A DNA stretch of 64,000 nt from Streptomyces sp. Alt3 (GTDB lineage Bacteria > Actinomycetota > Actinomycetes > Streptomycetales > Streptomycetaceae): the NCBI RefSeq assembly GCF_030719215.1, contig NZ_CP120983.1, forward strand, positions 2,790,001 through 2,854,000, given 5' to 3'. Each line of letters opens with the position of its first letter. The first letter of the stretch is position 1. The notes under the pieces were generated by a model. The model saw only the letters and a program-made list of their open reading frames with translations, made no database searches and was not told where the DNA came from. Positions 17,109 through 25,926 of this stretch are shown here, piece by piece. The position numbers and the translations under genes are program-made.

Positions 17109-18152
17109 TCAGTGGGTTCTGCGGGTGACGAACTCGGCCAGGGCCAGCAGGTCTCCGGCGCCCGCCGGGTCGGGAACGGCGCGGGACAGATGGTGGACGG
17201 CACGCGCCATCCGGTCCGCGGCCGCCGTCTGGGCCCAGTCACGCCCGCCCGCCCGCTCGACCGCGTCGGCGGCGCTCCTCACCTCCCCCGGCGTGTTCAT
17301 GGCGCCCCGGTAGAGCGCGGCGAGCTCACCGGCCGCCGGGGTGTCCGAGGTGAGCGCGGCGACCACCGGCAGGGACTTTTTATGGGCGGTCAGGTCCGCC
17401 CCGACCGGTTTGCCCGTGCGCGCCGTGTCCCCCCAGATACCGATCAGGTCGTCGATGAGCTGGAAGGCGAGGCCGGCCTCCCTGCCGAAGCCGTCCATGG
17501 CGCGCACGGCTCTCTCGTCCGCTCCGGCGTAGAGCGCGCCCAGGGCGCAGGCACAGCCGAGCAGGGCGCCGGTCTTGGCCATGGCCATGGCGAGGCACTC
17601 GTCCAGGGTGACGTCGTCGGGGCCTCGGTCCTCCAGGCCGCAGTCGGCCTGCTGTCCCGCGCAGAGCTCGATGACGCAGGTGGAGAGCCGTACCGCCGCG
17701 GGCGGGGACGCCGGGTGCGGATCGTCCGTCAGGAGGCGGAGTGCGAGCGAGAACATCGCGTCACCCGTGATGACGGCGTCCGGCACACCGAACACCGCCC
17801 AGGCCGTCGGGCGGTGCCGGCGCGTGGTGTCCTCGTCGATGACGTCGTCGTGGAGCAGGGTGAAGTTGTGGGCGAGTTCCACGGCGACGGCCGCCCTCAT
17901 CGCGGCCTCCGGATCCCCTCCCAGCGCACGTGCGGCGGCCAGGACGAGCGCGGGCCGGATGGCCTTTCCGGCCTGGCCCGACGCAGGCGTCCCGTCGGCG
18001 TCCTGCCAGCCGAAGTGGTACATGGCGACCCGGCGGATCGCCCCGGGCAGCGTCTCGACGGCTGCGCGGAGATGCGGGTCGACGGCGTCACGGGTGCGCT
18101 CCAGGAGCGCGACGGCCTTGTCCTCCTCCATCGCGGCATCCGTACTGGTCAT
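17109..18152 (-). CDS. Polyprenyl diphosphate synthase, likely encapsulin-associated
   Basis: The protein of about 347 residues is a trans-prenyltransferase. It has GKAIRPALVLAAA, the first aspartate-rich motif LLHDDVIDED and a second motif QLIDDLIGIWGD whose third position is altered, as in enzymes of 2-methylisoborneol-type loci. Such enzymes condense isopentenyl diphosphate with allylic diphosphates to make C10-C20 chains. GGAAGGAG at 18163-18170 sits 10 bases before ATG 18152; a GTG at 18158 is also possible. It lies 98 bases downstream of a family 2B encapsulin gene in the same direction. Polyprenyl transferases and terpene cyclases are known cargo of that encapsulin family, so packaging is a reasonable inference. 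Confidence 0.88.
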   Translation of the reverse strand: MTSTDAAMEEDKAVALLERTRDAVDPHLRAAVETLPGAIRRVAMYHFGWQDADGTPASGQAGKAIRPALVLAAARALGGDPEAAMRAAVAVELAHNFTLLHDDVIDEDTTRRHRPTAWAVFGVPDAVITGDAMFSLALRLLTDDPHPASPPAAVRLSTCVIELCAGQQADCGLEDRGPDDVTLDECLAMAMAKTGALLGCACALGALYAGADERAVRAMDGFGREAGLAFQLIDDLIGIWGDTARTGKPVGADLTAHKKSLPVVAALTSDTPAAGELAALYRGAMNTPGEVRSAADAVERAGGRDWAQTAAADRMARAVHHLSRAVPDPAGAGDLLALAEFVTRRTH

Positions 18153-18250
18153 GGTCACGGTCACTCCTTCCGGGTGCCACGGGGCACCAGTGGTCGCGGC
18201 CTCGGCATGCCGGGGGCCCGGGCGCCGGGCGCCCGGGCCTTCGCGGAGCG

Positions 18251-19654
18251 TCACCGCCAGCGGCTGACCTCCACGTTCTCCAGGACCCCGAGGGCGTCGG
18301 GCACGAGGACGGCGGCGGAGTAGTACGCCGTCACGAGGTACGAGATGATCGCCTGCTCGTCGATTCCCATGAAGCGCACCGAGAGGCTCGGCTCGATCTC
18401 GTCCGGGATTCCGCTCTGCTGGAGTCCGACGACTCCCTGGTCGGACTCACCGGTCCGCATGCAGATGATCGACGTGGTGCGGGCGTCGGTGACCGGGATC
18501 TTGTTGCAGGGGAAGATCGGCACTCCGCGCCAGGCGGGCACGTGGTGCCCGCCGACCTCGACGCTCTCCGGGACCAGGCCGCGCTTGTTGCACTCACGGC
18601 CGAAGGCCGCGATGGCCCGGGGGTGCGCGAGGAAGAGGTTCGATCCGCGTCGCCGCGAAAGGAGTTCGTCCATGTCGTCGGGACCGGGCGCCCCGTCGTG
18701 GGGCTGGATCCGCTGCCCGTAGTCGCAGTTGTTGAGCAGGCCGAACTCCCGGTTGTTGACGAGCTCGTGCTCCTGGCGCTCACGCAGCGCCTCGACCGTG
18801 AGCCTCAACTGCTGCTCGGTCTGGTTCATCGGCTGGTTGTAGAGGTCGGCCACCCTGCTGTGGACCTTCAGCACGGTCTGGGCGACGCTCAGTTCGTACT
18901 CACGGGGCGACGACTCGTAGTCGACGAAGGTGTGCGGGACGATGCTCTCCCCCACGTGCCCCGCCGAGAGGTCGATCTCCGCCTCGCCGTAGGGGTTGGT
19001 CCGCTGGTGCGGGATCGCGAGCAGCCCGGCGAGGTGGTCGCGGAGCGAGTCCGCCCGGGCCGCGAGATTGAGCACGTCCGACCGGCGCAGGGTGAGCAGG
19101 GTGCAGGCGGTGACCGCGCGGGCCGTGTACTCCCAGGTCGCGTCGCCGTCGACCAGGACGTGGTCGCCGAAGTAGGCGCCGTCGGCGAGGACTCCGAGTA
19201 CCGTCTCGTCGCCGTACGGTCCGGTCCCGATCTTCTCGACCTTGCCGTGGGCCAGCAGGTGGACACGGTCCGCCGAGTCGCCGGCCGCGGCGAGTACCTC
19301 GCCGGCCGCGACGTCGCGCTGCTCGCACCTGCGCGCCAGCTCGCCCAGCACGTCCTCGTCGGCGAAGTCGCGCAGGGCGGGGAGCTCTCCGAGCTCGGCG
19401 GGGATGACCGCGACCCGGTCTCCGGTCTGGACGAATGTCACCCTGCCGTCCCCGACCGAATGGCTCAGCCGGCGGTTCACCCGGTACGTGCCGCCCTGCA
19501 CCTGCACCCAGGGGAGCATGCGCAGCAGCCACCGCGAGGAGATCTCCTGCATCTGCGGGGCGGACTTGGTCGTCGTCGCGAGGTTCCGCGCAGCCGCTGT
19601 GCCGAGACTCTGCTGCGGCGGCTGCGTGTCGCGAACCTCTTCACCAACGGACAT
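18251..19654 (-). CDS. eshA: Family 2B encapsulin shell protein with cyclic-nucleotide-binding-like domain (EshA-like)
   Basis: The 467-residue protein fits EshA of Streptomyces in length and pattern. After an N-terminal arm ([19 protein letters not shown]), residues of about 90-215 form a cNMP-binding-like domain ([15 protein letters not shown], then [20 protein letters not shown]). The rest is an HK97-type shell domain containing [19 protein letters not shown] and [19 protein letters not shown]. The canonical cNMP phosphate-binding Arg is not obvious, so ligand binding is uncertain. Family 2B encapsulins form nanocompartments around prenyl or terpene enzymes; the downstream gene is a polyprenyl diphosphate synthase. 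Assembly is expected in the cytoplasm. EshA was linked to antibiotic production in S. griseus. Confidence 0.9.
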   Translation of the reverse strand: MSVGEEVRDTQPPQQSLGTAAARNLATTTKSAPQMQEISSRWLLRMLPWVQVQGGTYRVNRRLSHSVGDGRVTFVQTGDRVAVIPAELGELPALRDFADEDVLGELARRCEQRDVAAGEVLAAAGDSADRVHLLAHGKVEKIGTGPYGDETVLGVLADGAYFGDHVLVDGDATWEYTARAVTACTLLTLRRSDVLNLAARADSLRDHLAGLLAIPHQRTNPYGEAEIDLSAGHVGESIVPHTFVDYESSPREYELSVAQTVLKVHSRVADLYNQPMNQTEQQLRLTVEALRERQEHELVNNREFGLLNNCDYGQRIQPHDGAPGPDDMDELLSRRRGSNLFLAHPRAIAAFGRECNKRGLVPESVEVGGHHVPAWRGVPIFPCNKIPVTDARTTSIICMRTGESDQGVVGLQQSGIPDEIEPSLSVRFMGIDEQAIISYLVTAYYSAAVLVPDALGVLENVEVSRWR

Positions 19655-19934
19655 CCGACATCCTCTCGATCATGGTCTGACCTGCGTGAAGAAGACTTGC
19701 AGCCGGAGGACACCGCGCGCTATTACACAAAAGAGTGTGACTAATCGGCCCCGAGGTGGGGCACGTTGCCCGCACCCGGCGCCCCGGCGGGGCCCTCGGA
19801 GCGTCACGTCGGACATGTGGTCGAACGGGGCCGGGCCTAGGACTTCGGTCGGTGCGACGCCTGCGACTTCGACGGGACCCTGCTGCGACCTGCGCCCGTT
19901 ACGCGGCCGCGGAAGCCCTCCTAGCGTTCTCGCC

Positions 19935-20945
19935 ATGGATACGACGGGCACCCTCGACGAGGCACTGCAACGGCTGCACGCCTCGGGCCCCGAGCGGCTG
20001 GGACGGCTGACCAACCACGCGCCGATGGCCGTCGAGGCCCTCGCCGCCCGCGGTCGGGGGGCCGCCGTGCACCGCTGGCTCGACCTGTACGCGTCCCGGC
20101 TCGAGGAGTTCCCCACCGCCGTCGAGCGGATCACGGACGCCGGCTGGCGTTCCGCACTGGGCGACCCGCGCCGCGCCGCCGACTGGATCGCCCGGTTCGG
20201 CCGGGAACTCGACGAACGGCCCTGGCGCGACGTGCTCGCCCTGTGGTGGCCCCGCCTCCTGCCCGGCATGTACGGAGGATCGACGCACCCGGTGATCCGC
20301 GTGGGCCATGCCGTGCGCACGCTCCTGGCGGACGACAGCACCGGACCGCGTCTGACCGAACTCGCCCACGGCCTCGGGTACTGGGCGGCCCGCCACCGTC
20401 CCGTCACCGATCCGGTCCCCGTGCCCGGCGCCCGCAGCGCCGCGGCGGCCCTCGACGCGGTGACGCCCCTCGACCGGCGGGAGGGCGGTTTCCCGGCCCG
20501 GCTCGGCCGCGTCGGAAGCCTGCCGGTGTGGGCGGCGGCCGTCACGGACCCGGCCGAGGCGCACCGCCGGCTGACCGAACTGGTCCGGGCCGCCACCCAC
20601 AGGTACGCCACCCACGGCCACGGCGACCCGACGATGCTGGTGCACGCGGCCACGGCTCCCAACGCCGTGCTGCGCACCCTGCCGGCCCTCCCCCGGGCCC
20701 TGTGGGTCCCGAGTCTCCGGGCGGCCTGGACGGCCTCCGCGGCGGTGACCGCCATGTACGCGCCGGACGCCCCGGCGCCTTACGTCCCGCCCGGTGACGT
20801 CACGCCCGAGGAGGTCTTCGAGCGGGCCCTGGCGCACGGCGACGAACACGTCGTCAAGCTGACCGACACGGCCCTCGACGTCGGCGACGAGCGGGCGTTC
20901 GCCGCGGCCCTGCGTGCCGTCGGGCTCAGCGAACCGCTGCGGTAG
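19935..20945 (+). CDS. Questin oxidase-like protein (DUF4243 family)
   Basis: The 336-residue protein starts at ATG 19935; earlier in-frame codons overlap the divergent encapsulin gene and lack a signal. It has RLTNHAPMAVEAL, ALWWPRLLPGMYGGSTHPVI and RVGHAVRTLLADD, conserved elements of the questin oxidase family. Fungal members perform Baeyer-Villiger-like ring opening of anthraquinones; bacterial roles are unknown. It is divergent from the encapsulin-prenyltransferase operon. The 280-base gap shows no clear operator beyond a short ACAC-GTGT inverted repeat near 19725. Confidence 0.75.
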   Translation: MDTTGTLDEALQRLHASGPERLGRLTNHAPMAVEALAARGRGAAVHRWLDLYASRLEEFPTAVERITDAGWRSALGDPRRAADWIARFGRELDERPWRDVLALWWPRLLPGMYGGSTHPVIRVGHAVRTLLADDSTGPRLTELAHGLGYWAARHRPVTDPVPVPGARSAAAALDAVTPLDRREGGFPARLGRVGSLPVWAAAVTDPAEAHRRLTELVRAATHRYATHGHGDPTMLVHAATAPNAVLRTLPALPRALWVPSLRAAWTASAAVTAMYAPDAPAPYVPPGDVTPEEVFERALAHGDEHVVKLTDTALDVGDERAFAAALRAVGLSEPLR

Positions 20946-20951
20946 GGCCGT

Positions 20952-22340
20952 TCAGCGCGGGAGCGGCGCTCCCGACACGACGACCTTGCCCGGGTTGAGG
21001 ATGCCGTGCGGGTCCAGGGCCGCCTTGACCGCCCGCTGCATGGCGAGGTTGACGGGGCCCACCTCGCGGTCCATGCCGCCCATCTTCAGCAGCCCCACAC
21101 CGTGCTCTCCGGTGACGGTGCCACCGAAGGAGATCGCGGCGTCGAGGATGTCCTCGAAGGCGAGCTGGGCGCGCGCCCTGGCCGCGTCGTCGCCGGGTTC
21201 GGTGATGATCAGCGGGTGCAGGTTGCCGTCACCGGCGTGGGCGATGTTGGCGATGAGCACCTCGTGCTCACCGGCGATCTCCTCGATGCGCGCCAGCATC
21301 TGCGGCACCCGGGAACGCGGCACGACCACGTCCTCGGTGAGCACCGGCCCCAGCCGCTCGAGCGCGGGGTAGGCGAGGCGCCTGGCCTGGAACAGGGCGT
21401 CCGCCTCCGCCTGGTCGGTGGAGACCTCGGCCCAGGCCGCGCCGGCCTCGGCGAAACAGGCCCGGACGGTCTCGGCCTCGGCGTCGCCGGCGGCTCCGGG
21501 GGTGTCCACGCGGCCGAGCAGGATCGCGTTCGCGTCCGCCGAGAGGCCCATGTTCTTCCACTCGTCGACGGCCTTCAGGCAGTGCCGGTCGAGGAGTTCG
21601 AGCGCCGAGGGCACGACGCCGGCCGCCGTCACCCGGCTCACCGCGTCGCCTGCCGCGACGACCGAGTCGAAGAAGCCCGCCACCGTGCGCTCCGCCGGGC
21701 GCGCGCCGCGCAGCTTCACGGTGATCTCGGTGATCACGCCGAGAGTGCCCTCGGAGCCGACGAACAGACCGCACAGGTCGTACCCGGCGACCCCCTTCGC
21801 GGTCTGCCGGCCCATCCGCACGATCTCGCCGAGGCCGTTGACGGCCTCCAGCCCGAGCACGTAGTCGCGTGTCACGCCGTACTTGACGCAGCACATGCCC
21901 CCGGCGTTGGTGGCCGTGTTGCCGCCGATGGTGGACCAGGGCGAGCTCGCCGGGTCCGGCGGGTACCAGAGACCCTGCTCGGCGCACGCCGCGCGCAGGT
22001 CGTCGTTGACGACGCCCGGCTGGACGACGGCGAGGCGTTCCACGGGGTCGATGCGCAGGATCCGGTTCATGTCCTCGAAGGAGAGGACGACGGCCCCGTC
22101 CACCGCGTTCGCCCCGCCCGACAGGCCCGTACCCGCGCCGCGCGGGACCACCGGGATCCGGTGCTCGACGCAGTACGCGACGACGGCCCGGACCTCTTCG
22201 GTGTCCTGCGGCCGTACGACGGCGAGCGGCAGCCCCGCCGGGGCCCACTCCGCCTCGTCGTGCGCGTACCGGCCCAGGCTGTCCGGGTCGGTGATGACCT
22301 TGCCCGCCGGGATCCCGTCGGCTGCGTTCGGCTTCTGCAC
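20952..22340 (-). CDS. FAD-linked oxidase, glycolate/lactate oxidase GlcD-like
   Basis: This 462-residue protein has the FAD-binding PCMH pattern VPRGAGTGLSGGANA near residue 66. It also shows YPPDPASSPWSTIGGNTATN and GSEGTLGVITEITVKL, and a C-terminal HAGDGNLHPLI, which is the substrate/metal-binding motif of GlcD and D-lactate dehydrogenases. It probably oxidises a 2-hydroxy acid. GTG 22340 has GAGAGGTGG nine bases upstream; a more distal start at 22379 lacks one. It is divergent from nsrR, so the NsrR operator at 22442-22464 may affect it too, although that link is inference. Confidence 0.88.
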   Translation of the reverse strand: MQKPNAADGIPAGKVITDPDSLGRYAHDEAEWAPAGLPLAVVRPQDTEEVRAVVAYCVEHRIPVVPRGAGTGLSGGANAVDGAVVLSFEDMNRILRIDPVERLAVVQPGVVNDDLRAACAEQGLWYPPDPASSPWSTIGGNTATNAGGMCCVKYGVTRDYVLGLEAVNGLGEIVRMGRQTAKGVAGYDLCGLFVGSEGTLGVITEITVKLRGARPAERTVAGFFDSVVAAGDAVSRVTAAGVVPSALELLDRHCLKAVDEWKNMGLSADANAILLGRVDTPGAAGDAEAETVRACFAEAGAAWAEVSTDQAEADALFQARRLAYPALERLGPVLTEDVVVPRSRVPQMLARIEEIAGEHEVLIANIAHAGDGNLHPLIITEPGDDAARARAQLAFEDILDAAISFGGTVTGEHGVGLLKMGGMDREVGPVNLAMQRAVKAALDPHGILNPGKVVVSGAPLPR

Positions 22341-22441
22341 GGCCGCTGACCACCTCTCTCGCCCACGCGCGCCCCGCATCCGTCACGGGGCCGCACCCCT
22401 CCCATGATGCCGCGTCCCATCCCGCAGGAACCGGGCACCCT

Positions 22442-22464
22442 AACTTGCATCCACAATGCAACTT
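22442..22464. promoter_or_regulatory. NsrR operator at the nsrR promoter
   Basis: The 23-base site fits the NsrR 11-1-11 pattern AANATGCATTT-N-AAATGCATNTT at 8 of 11 positions on the left and 9 of 11 on the right. It lies 16 bases before the nsrR start. An ATG at 22456 is inside this site and is therefore unlikely to be the translation start. Confidence 0.75.
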
Positions 22465-22479
22465 ATCTACGCTGCCACC

Positions 22480-22932
22480 ATGCGGCTGACGCGATTCACC
22501 GATGTGGCGCTGCGGGTGCTCATGCGCCTGGCCGTCACGACGGACGGCGAGGACCCGCCGACCACCCGCGAGGTGGCGGCCACCATGCAGGTGCCCTACA
22601 CCCACGCGGCCAAGGTCGTGGCCCGCCTCCAGCACCTCGGCCTCGTCGACGCGAGGCGAGGCCGCGGCGGAGGACTCTCCCTCACCACCGCGGGGCGTTC
22701 CGCCTCGGTAGGCACCCTGGTGAGGGAGCTGGAAGGGCCGGGTGAGGTCGTCGACTGCGAGGGCGACACCCCCTGCCCGCTGCGTTCCGCCTGCCGGCTC
22801 CGCTCGGCACTGCGACGGGCCGAAGAGGCCTTCTACGCCTCGCTCGACCCGCTCACGGTCAGCGATCTCGCCGCCTCCCCCACCGGCCCGCTGCTGCTCG
22901 GGATCAGCCGCGGCCGCCCGGCGCCCGGCTGA
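22480..22932 (+). CDS. nsrR: Rrf2-family nitric oxide sensor NsrR
   Basis: The 150-residue protein starts at ATG 22480 with MRLTRFTDVALRVLMRL, the usual NsrR N-terminus. A winged HTH covers residues 1-80. Three cysteines spaced C-x5-C-x5-C (DCEGDTPCPLRSACRL) match the [4Fe-4S] ligands of S. coelicolor NsrR. The cluster reacts with nitric oxide and the repressor then leaves DNA. Two matching operators lie before this gene and before hmp, which follows on the same strand, indicating autoregulation and control of NO detoxification. Confidence 0.92.
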   Translation: MRLTRFTDVALRVLMRLAVTTDGEDPPTTREVAATMQVPYTHAAKVVARLQHLGLVDARRGRGGGLSLTTAGRSASVGTLVRELEGPGEVVDCEGDTPCPLRSACRLRSALRRAEEAFYASLDPLTVSDLAASPTGPLLLGISRGRPAPG

Positions 22933-22992
22933 TCCGCCGGGCCCCGCCGACCGCACCCCACGGCGCACGGCGATCGGATCACGCTGTTCAAA

Positions 22993-23015
22993 AATATGCA
23001 TTTCACATGCCAATT
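22993..23015. promoter_or_regulatory. NsrR operator upstream of hmp
   Basis: The left half AATATGCATTT fits the NsrR consensus exactly and the right half ACATGCCAATT fits at eight of 11 positions around the central C at 23004. It ends 48 bases before the hmp start, where repressor binding would block transcription. Confidence 0.8.
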
Positions 23016-23063
23016 AAACGGGTCTCCGTGCGCGGCCCGCCTTCACACCCGAGGAGTCAACCG

Positions 23064-24260
23064 ATGCTCTCCGAGACGTCGACCGCAACCGTCCGAGCCA
23101 CCCTCCCCGCTGTGGGGGCGGCCGTCGGGGACATCGCGGACCTCTTCTACCGGAAGCTGTTCGAGGCCCACCCGGAGCTGCTCAGGGACCTGTTCAACCG
23201 GGGCAACCAGGCCTCCGGCACGCAGCGCCGGGCACTCGCCGGATCCATCGCCGCCTTCGCCGCCCAGCTCGTCGAGAACCCGGGGACCCGGCCCGACGTG
23301 ATGCTGGGCCGCATCGCCAACAAGCACGCCTCCCTGGGCATCACCGCCCCGCAGTACGGGATCGTCCACACCCACCTCCTCGCCGCGATCGCCGAGGTGC
23401 TCGGCGACGCCGTCACCCCCGAGGTGGCCGCGGCCTGGGACGAGGTCTACTGGCTGATGGCCAACGCGCTGATCGCGATCGAGGAACGGCTCTACGCGCA
23501 GCAGGACGTGACAGCGGGCGACGTGTGGCGCGAGTGGACGGTGACGTCCCGCGTCGAGGACACCGAGGACGTGGCGACCTTCCGCGTCGCACCCGCCGAC
23601 GGCGCGCCGGCACCCGCCTTCCGGCCGGGCCAGTACGTCTCCGTCCAGGTGGAACTGCCGGACGGTGCCCGCCAGATACGCCAGTACAGCCTCACCGGCG
23701 CCCCGCGCTCCGCGACGCGCTCCTTCTCGGTCAAGCGGGTGCGGGGCGAGGACGGCCCGGAGGGCGAGGTCTCCGCGCACCTGCACGAACGGCTGCACGC
23801 CGGGGACCGGCTGCGCGTCTCGGCGCCGTACGGCGACCTGGTGCTCGACGGGTCCGACGCCCCGCTGCTCCTCGCCTCGGCCGGTATCGGCTGCACCCCG
23901 GTCCTGTCGATGCTGGAGCACCTGGTGGAGGAGGGACACGGTTCGCCGGTCACGGTGGTGCACGGCGACCGGTCGCCCGCCGACCACGCGCTGCGCCGGG
24001 ACCACGAGGAGCTCACCGGCAGGCTCCCCGGTGGCGTCTCCCACTTCTGGTACGAGACCCCGGAGCCCGGCCGGAGCCCGGACCGCACCGGCCTGGTCGA
24101 CCTGAGCGGTGTGGCCGTCGCCCCGGGGACCCACGCCTACCTCTGCGGCCCGCTCCCCTTCATGCGCGCCGTCCGCTCGCAGCTCCTCGGCAAGGGCGTG
24201 GCTCCGGCCGACATCCACTACGAGGTGTTCGGTCCCGATCTGTGGCTCGCCCAGGACTGA
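23064..24260 (+). CDS. hmp: Flavohemoprotein, nitric oxide dioxygenase
   Basis: This 398-residue protein has the complete flavohemoglobin layout. The globin domain occupies 1-140, with FYRKLFEAHPELLRDLFN and the probable proximal His in NKHASLGI. The FAD domain carries RQYSLTGAP near residue 215. The NAD domain carries ASAGIGCTPVLSMLEHL and YLCGPLPFM. It oxidises NO to nitrate using O2 and NAD(P)H in the cytoplasm. ATG 23064 has GAGGAG eight bases upstream. The upstream NsrR site makes NO-inducible expression very likely. Confidence 0.95.
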   Translation: MLSETSTATVRATLPAVGAAVGDIADLFYRKLFEAHPELLRDLFNRGNQASGTQRRALAGSIAAFAAQLVENPGTRPDVMLGRIANKHASLGITAPQYGIVHTHLLAAIAEVLGDAVTPEVAAAWDEVYWLMANALIAIEERLYAQQDVTAGDVWREWTVTSRVEDTEDVATFRVAPADGAPAPAFRPGQYVSVQVELPDGARQIRQYSLTGAPRSATRSFSVKRVRGEDGPEGEVSAHLHERLHAGDRLRVSAPYGDLVLDGSDAPLLLASAGIGCTPVLSMLEHLVEEGHGSPVTVVHGDRSPADHALRRDHEELTGRLPGGVSHFWYETPEPGRSPDRTGLVDLSGVAVAPGTHAYLCGPLPFMRAVRSQLLGKGVAPADIHYEVFGPDLWLAQD

Positions 24261-24403
24261 AGCACGGCCACCCGGGGCACTCGCGGACTGTCCGGATCGA
24301 ATCGCACACGATGCGGACAGTGCCCGGACAGGTTTGCCGGAGCCTCAAGTTCCGGTAAAAGCGCTGTACGGACACACTCCCCTGCGAAGACAAGGAGTCG
24401 GCC

Positions 24404-24994
24404 ATGTCCTCACCCATGTCCGCGAGCAACTTCCTCAAGGCACTGAAGGCCGAGGGACTCACCGTCGTCCAGGTGGGCGAATGGCGTACGCACAACCGCA
24501 ACCACAAGGGCCCCTGGGGGCCGGTCCACGGTGTGATGCTGCACCACACCGTCACGAAGGGCACGGCCCGCACCGTCGAGATCTGCCGCGACGGCTACTC
24601 GGGGCTGCCGGGCCCGCTCTGCCACGGTGTGATCGCCAAGGACGGACGGGTCCACCTGGTCGGCTACGGCCGCGCCAACCACGCCGGTCTGGGGGACGAC
24701 GACGTCCTGCGCGCCGTCATCGCCGAGAAGCGGCTGCCGGCGGACAACGAGTCCAACACCGACGGCAACCGGCACTTCTACGGCTTCGAGTGCGAGAACC
24801 TCGGCGACGGGAAGGACCCCTGGCCCGCCGTCCAGCTGGAGGCGATCGAGAAGGCCGCCGCGGCGGTCTGCCGCTTCCACGGCTGGGGCGCCCCCTCGGT
24901 CATCGGGCACCGGGAGTGGCAGCCGGGCAAGGTCGATCCGCGCGGCTTCTCCCTGACGGGCATGCGCAACCGGATCCACGACCGCCTGAAGTAG
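24404..24994 (+). CDS. N-acetylmuramoyl-L-alanine amidase (amidase_2/PGRP type)
   Basis: This 196-residue protein has the zinc amidase motifs GVMLHHTVTKG (first His ligands), CHGVIAKDGRVHLVGYGR and VIGHREWQPGKVDPRGF (second His and the conserved Lys/Asp region). It would cleave the bond between N-acetylmuramate and L-Ala in peptidoglycan. There is no signal peptide, so it is cytoplasmic or exported by another route, as in phage endolysins and some Streptomyces autolysins. AAGGAGT at 24389-24395 supports ATG 24404. No other phage gene is near. Confidence 0.88.
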   Translation: MSSPMSASNFLKALKAEGLTVVQVGEWRTHNRNHKGPWGPVHGVMLHHTVTKGTARTVEICRDGYSGLPGPLCHGVIAKDGRVHLVGYGRANHAGLGDDDVLRAVIAEKRLPADNESNTDGNRHFYGFECENLGDGKDPWPAVQLEAIEKAAAAVCRFHGWGAPSVIGHREWQPGKVDPRGFSLTGMRNRIHDRLK

Positions 24995-25023
24995 TGCCTC
25001 GCGGGGCGGCACACAATGGAGGC

Positions 25024-25917
25024 ATGGACCACGGAGCGCTCGACCTCTCCCGGCTGCAGCCGGTGCTTCCCTCACCCCTGCAGCCGGCCGAGGACGAGCG
25101 TTTCGCACGTCACGGCGTGACCCTGCTGCTCAAGCGCGACGACCTGATCCACCCCGACCTGCCGGGCAACAAGTGGCGCAAGCTCGTCCCCAACCTCCGG
25201 GCCGCCGCCGGCCGCACCGTACTGACCTTCGGCGGCGCGTGGTCGAACCACCTCCGTGCCACGGCCGCCGCCGGGCGCCTCCTGGGCTTCCCGACCATCG
25301 GCGTCGTCCGGGGCGACGAGCTGGCCCACCGTCCGCTGAACCCGTCGCTCGCACAGTGCGCCGCCGACGGCATGCGTCTGCACTTCGTGGACCGCACGAC
25401 CTACCGCGCGAAGACCTCCCCCGAGGTCCTGGAGGGGCTGCTGAGCCTCTTCGGGGACTGTGCGGTCGTCCCGGAGGGCGGCAGCAACGCACCGGCCGCA
25501 CAGGGCTGCACGGAGCTCGGCCGTGAACTGCGCGGCCGGACCGGCACGGTGGCGGTGGCCTGCGGCACCGGCGGCACCCTCGCCGGGCTGGCCGCGGGCC
25601 TCGGTGACCACCAGCGGGCCCTGGGCGTCCCGGTCCTGCGGGGCGGATTCCTGGGAGCCGCGGTGCGCGACCTCCAGCTGGAGGCGTTCGGCGGCCCGGC
25701 CGGGCGGTGGTCGCTGGACGAACGCTTCCACTTCGGCGGGTACGCCCGCACGACACCGGAGCTGCACGCGTTCGCCGACGACTTCGAGGACCGGCACGGC
25801 CTGCCCGTGGAGCGGCTCTATGTGGCCAAACTCCTGTACGGGCTGACCGTGCTGGCCGGGGAGGGCGCCTTCGCCCCGGGATCCACGGTCACCGCGGTCG
25901 TGACCGGACGGCCCTGA
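25024..25917 (+). CDS. PLP-dependent deaminase/desulfhydrase (ACC deaminase or D-cysteine desulfhydrase family)
   Basis: The 297-residue protein has the family pattern LLLKRDDLIHPDLPGNKWRK with the PLP-binding lysine in NKWRK near residue 55. It also has FGGAWSNHLRATAAAG and a CGTGGTLAGLAAGL phosphate-binding loop. Such enzymes act on 1-aminocyclopropane-1-carboxylate or D-cysteine; the residues that separate the two cannot be judged with confidence here, so the substrate is open. It lies 29 bases after the amidase gene in the same direction. Confidence 0.82.
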   Translation: MDHGALDLSRLQPVLPSPLQPAEDERFARHGVTLLLKRDDLIHPDLPGNKWRKLVPNLRAAAGRTVLTFGGAWSNHLRATAAAGRLLGFPTIGVVRGDELAHRPLNPSLAQCAADGMRLHFVDRTTYRAKTSPEVLEGLLSLFGDCAVVPEGGSNAPAAQGCTELGRELRGRTGTVAVACGTGGTLAGLAAGLGDHQRALGVPVLRGGFLGAAVRDLQLEAFGGPAGRWSLDERFHFGGYARTTPELHAFADDFEDRHGLPVERLYVAKLLYGLTVLAGEGAFAPGSTVTAVVTGRP

Positions 25918-25926
25918 GCCCCGGGG

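Noticed and set aside
24404..24994. Prophage remnant suggested by the endolysin-like amidase
   Set aside because: No holin, structural or integrase gene is nearby and composition matches the chromosome, so a housekeeping or autolysin role is as likely.
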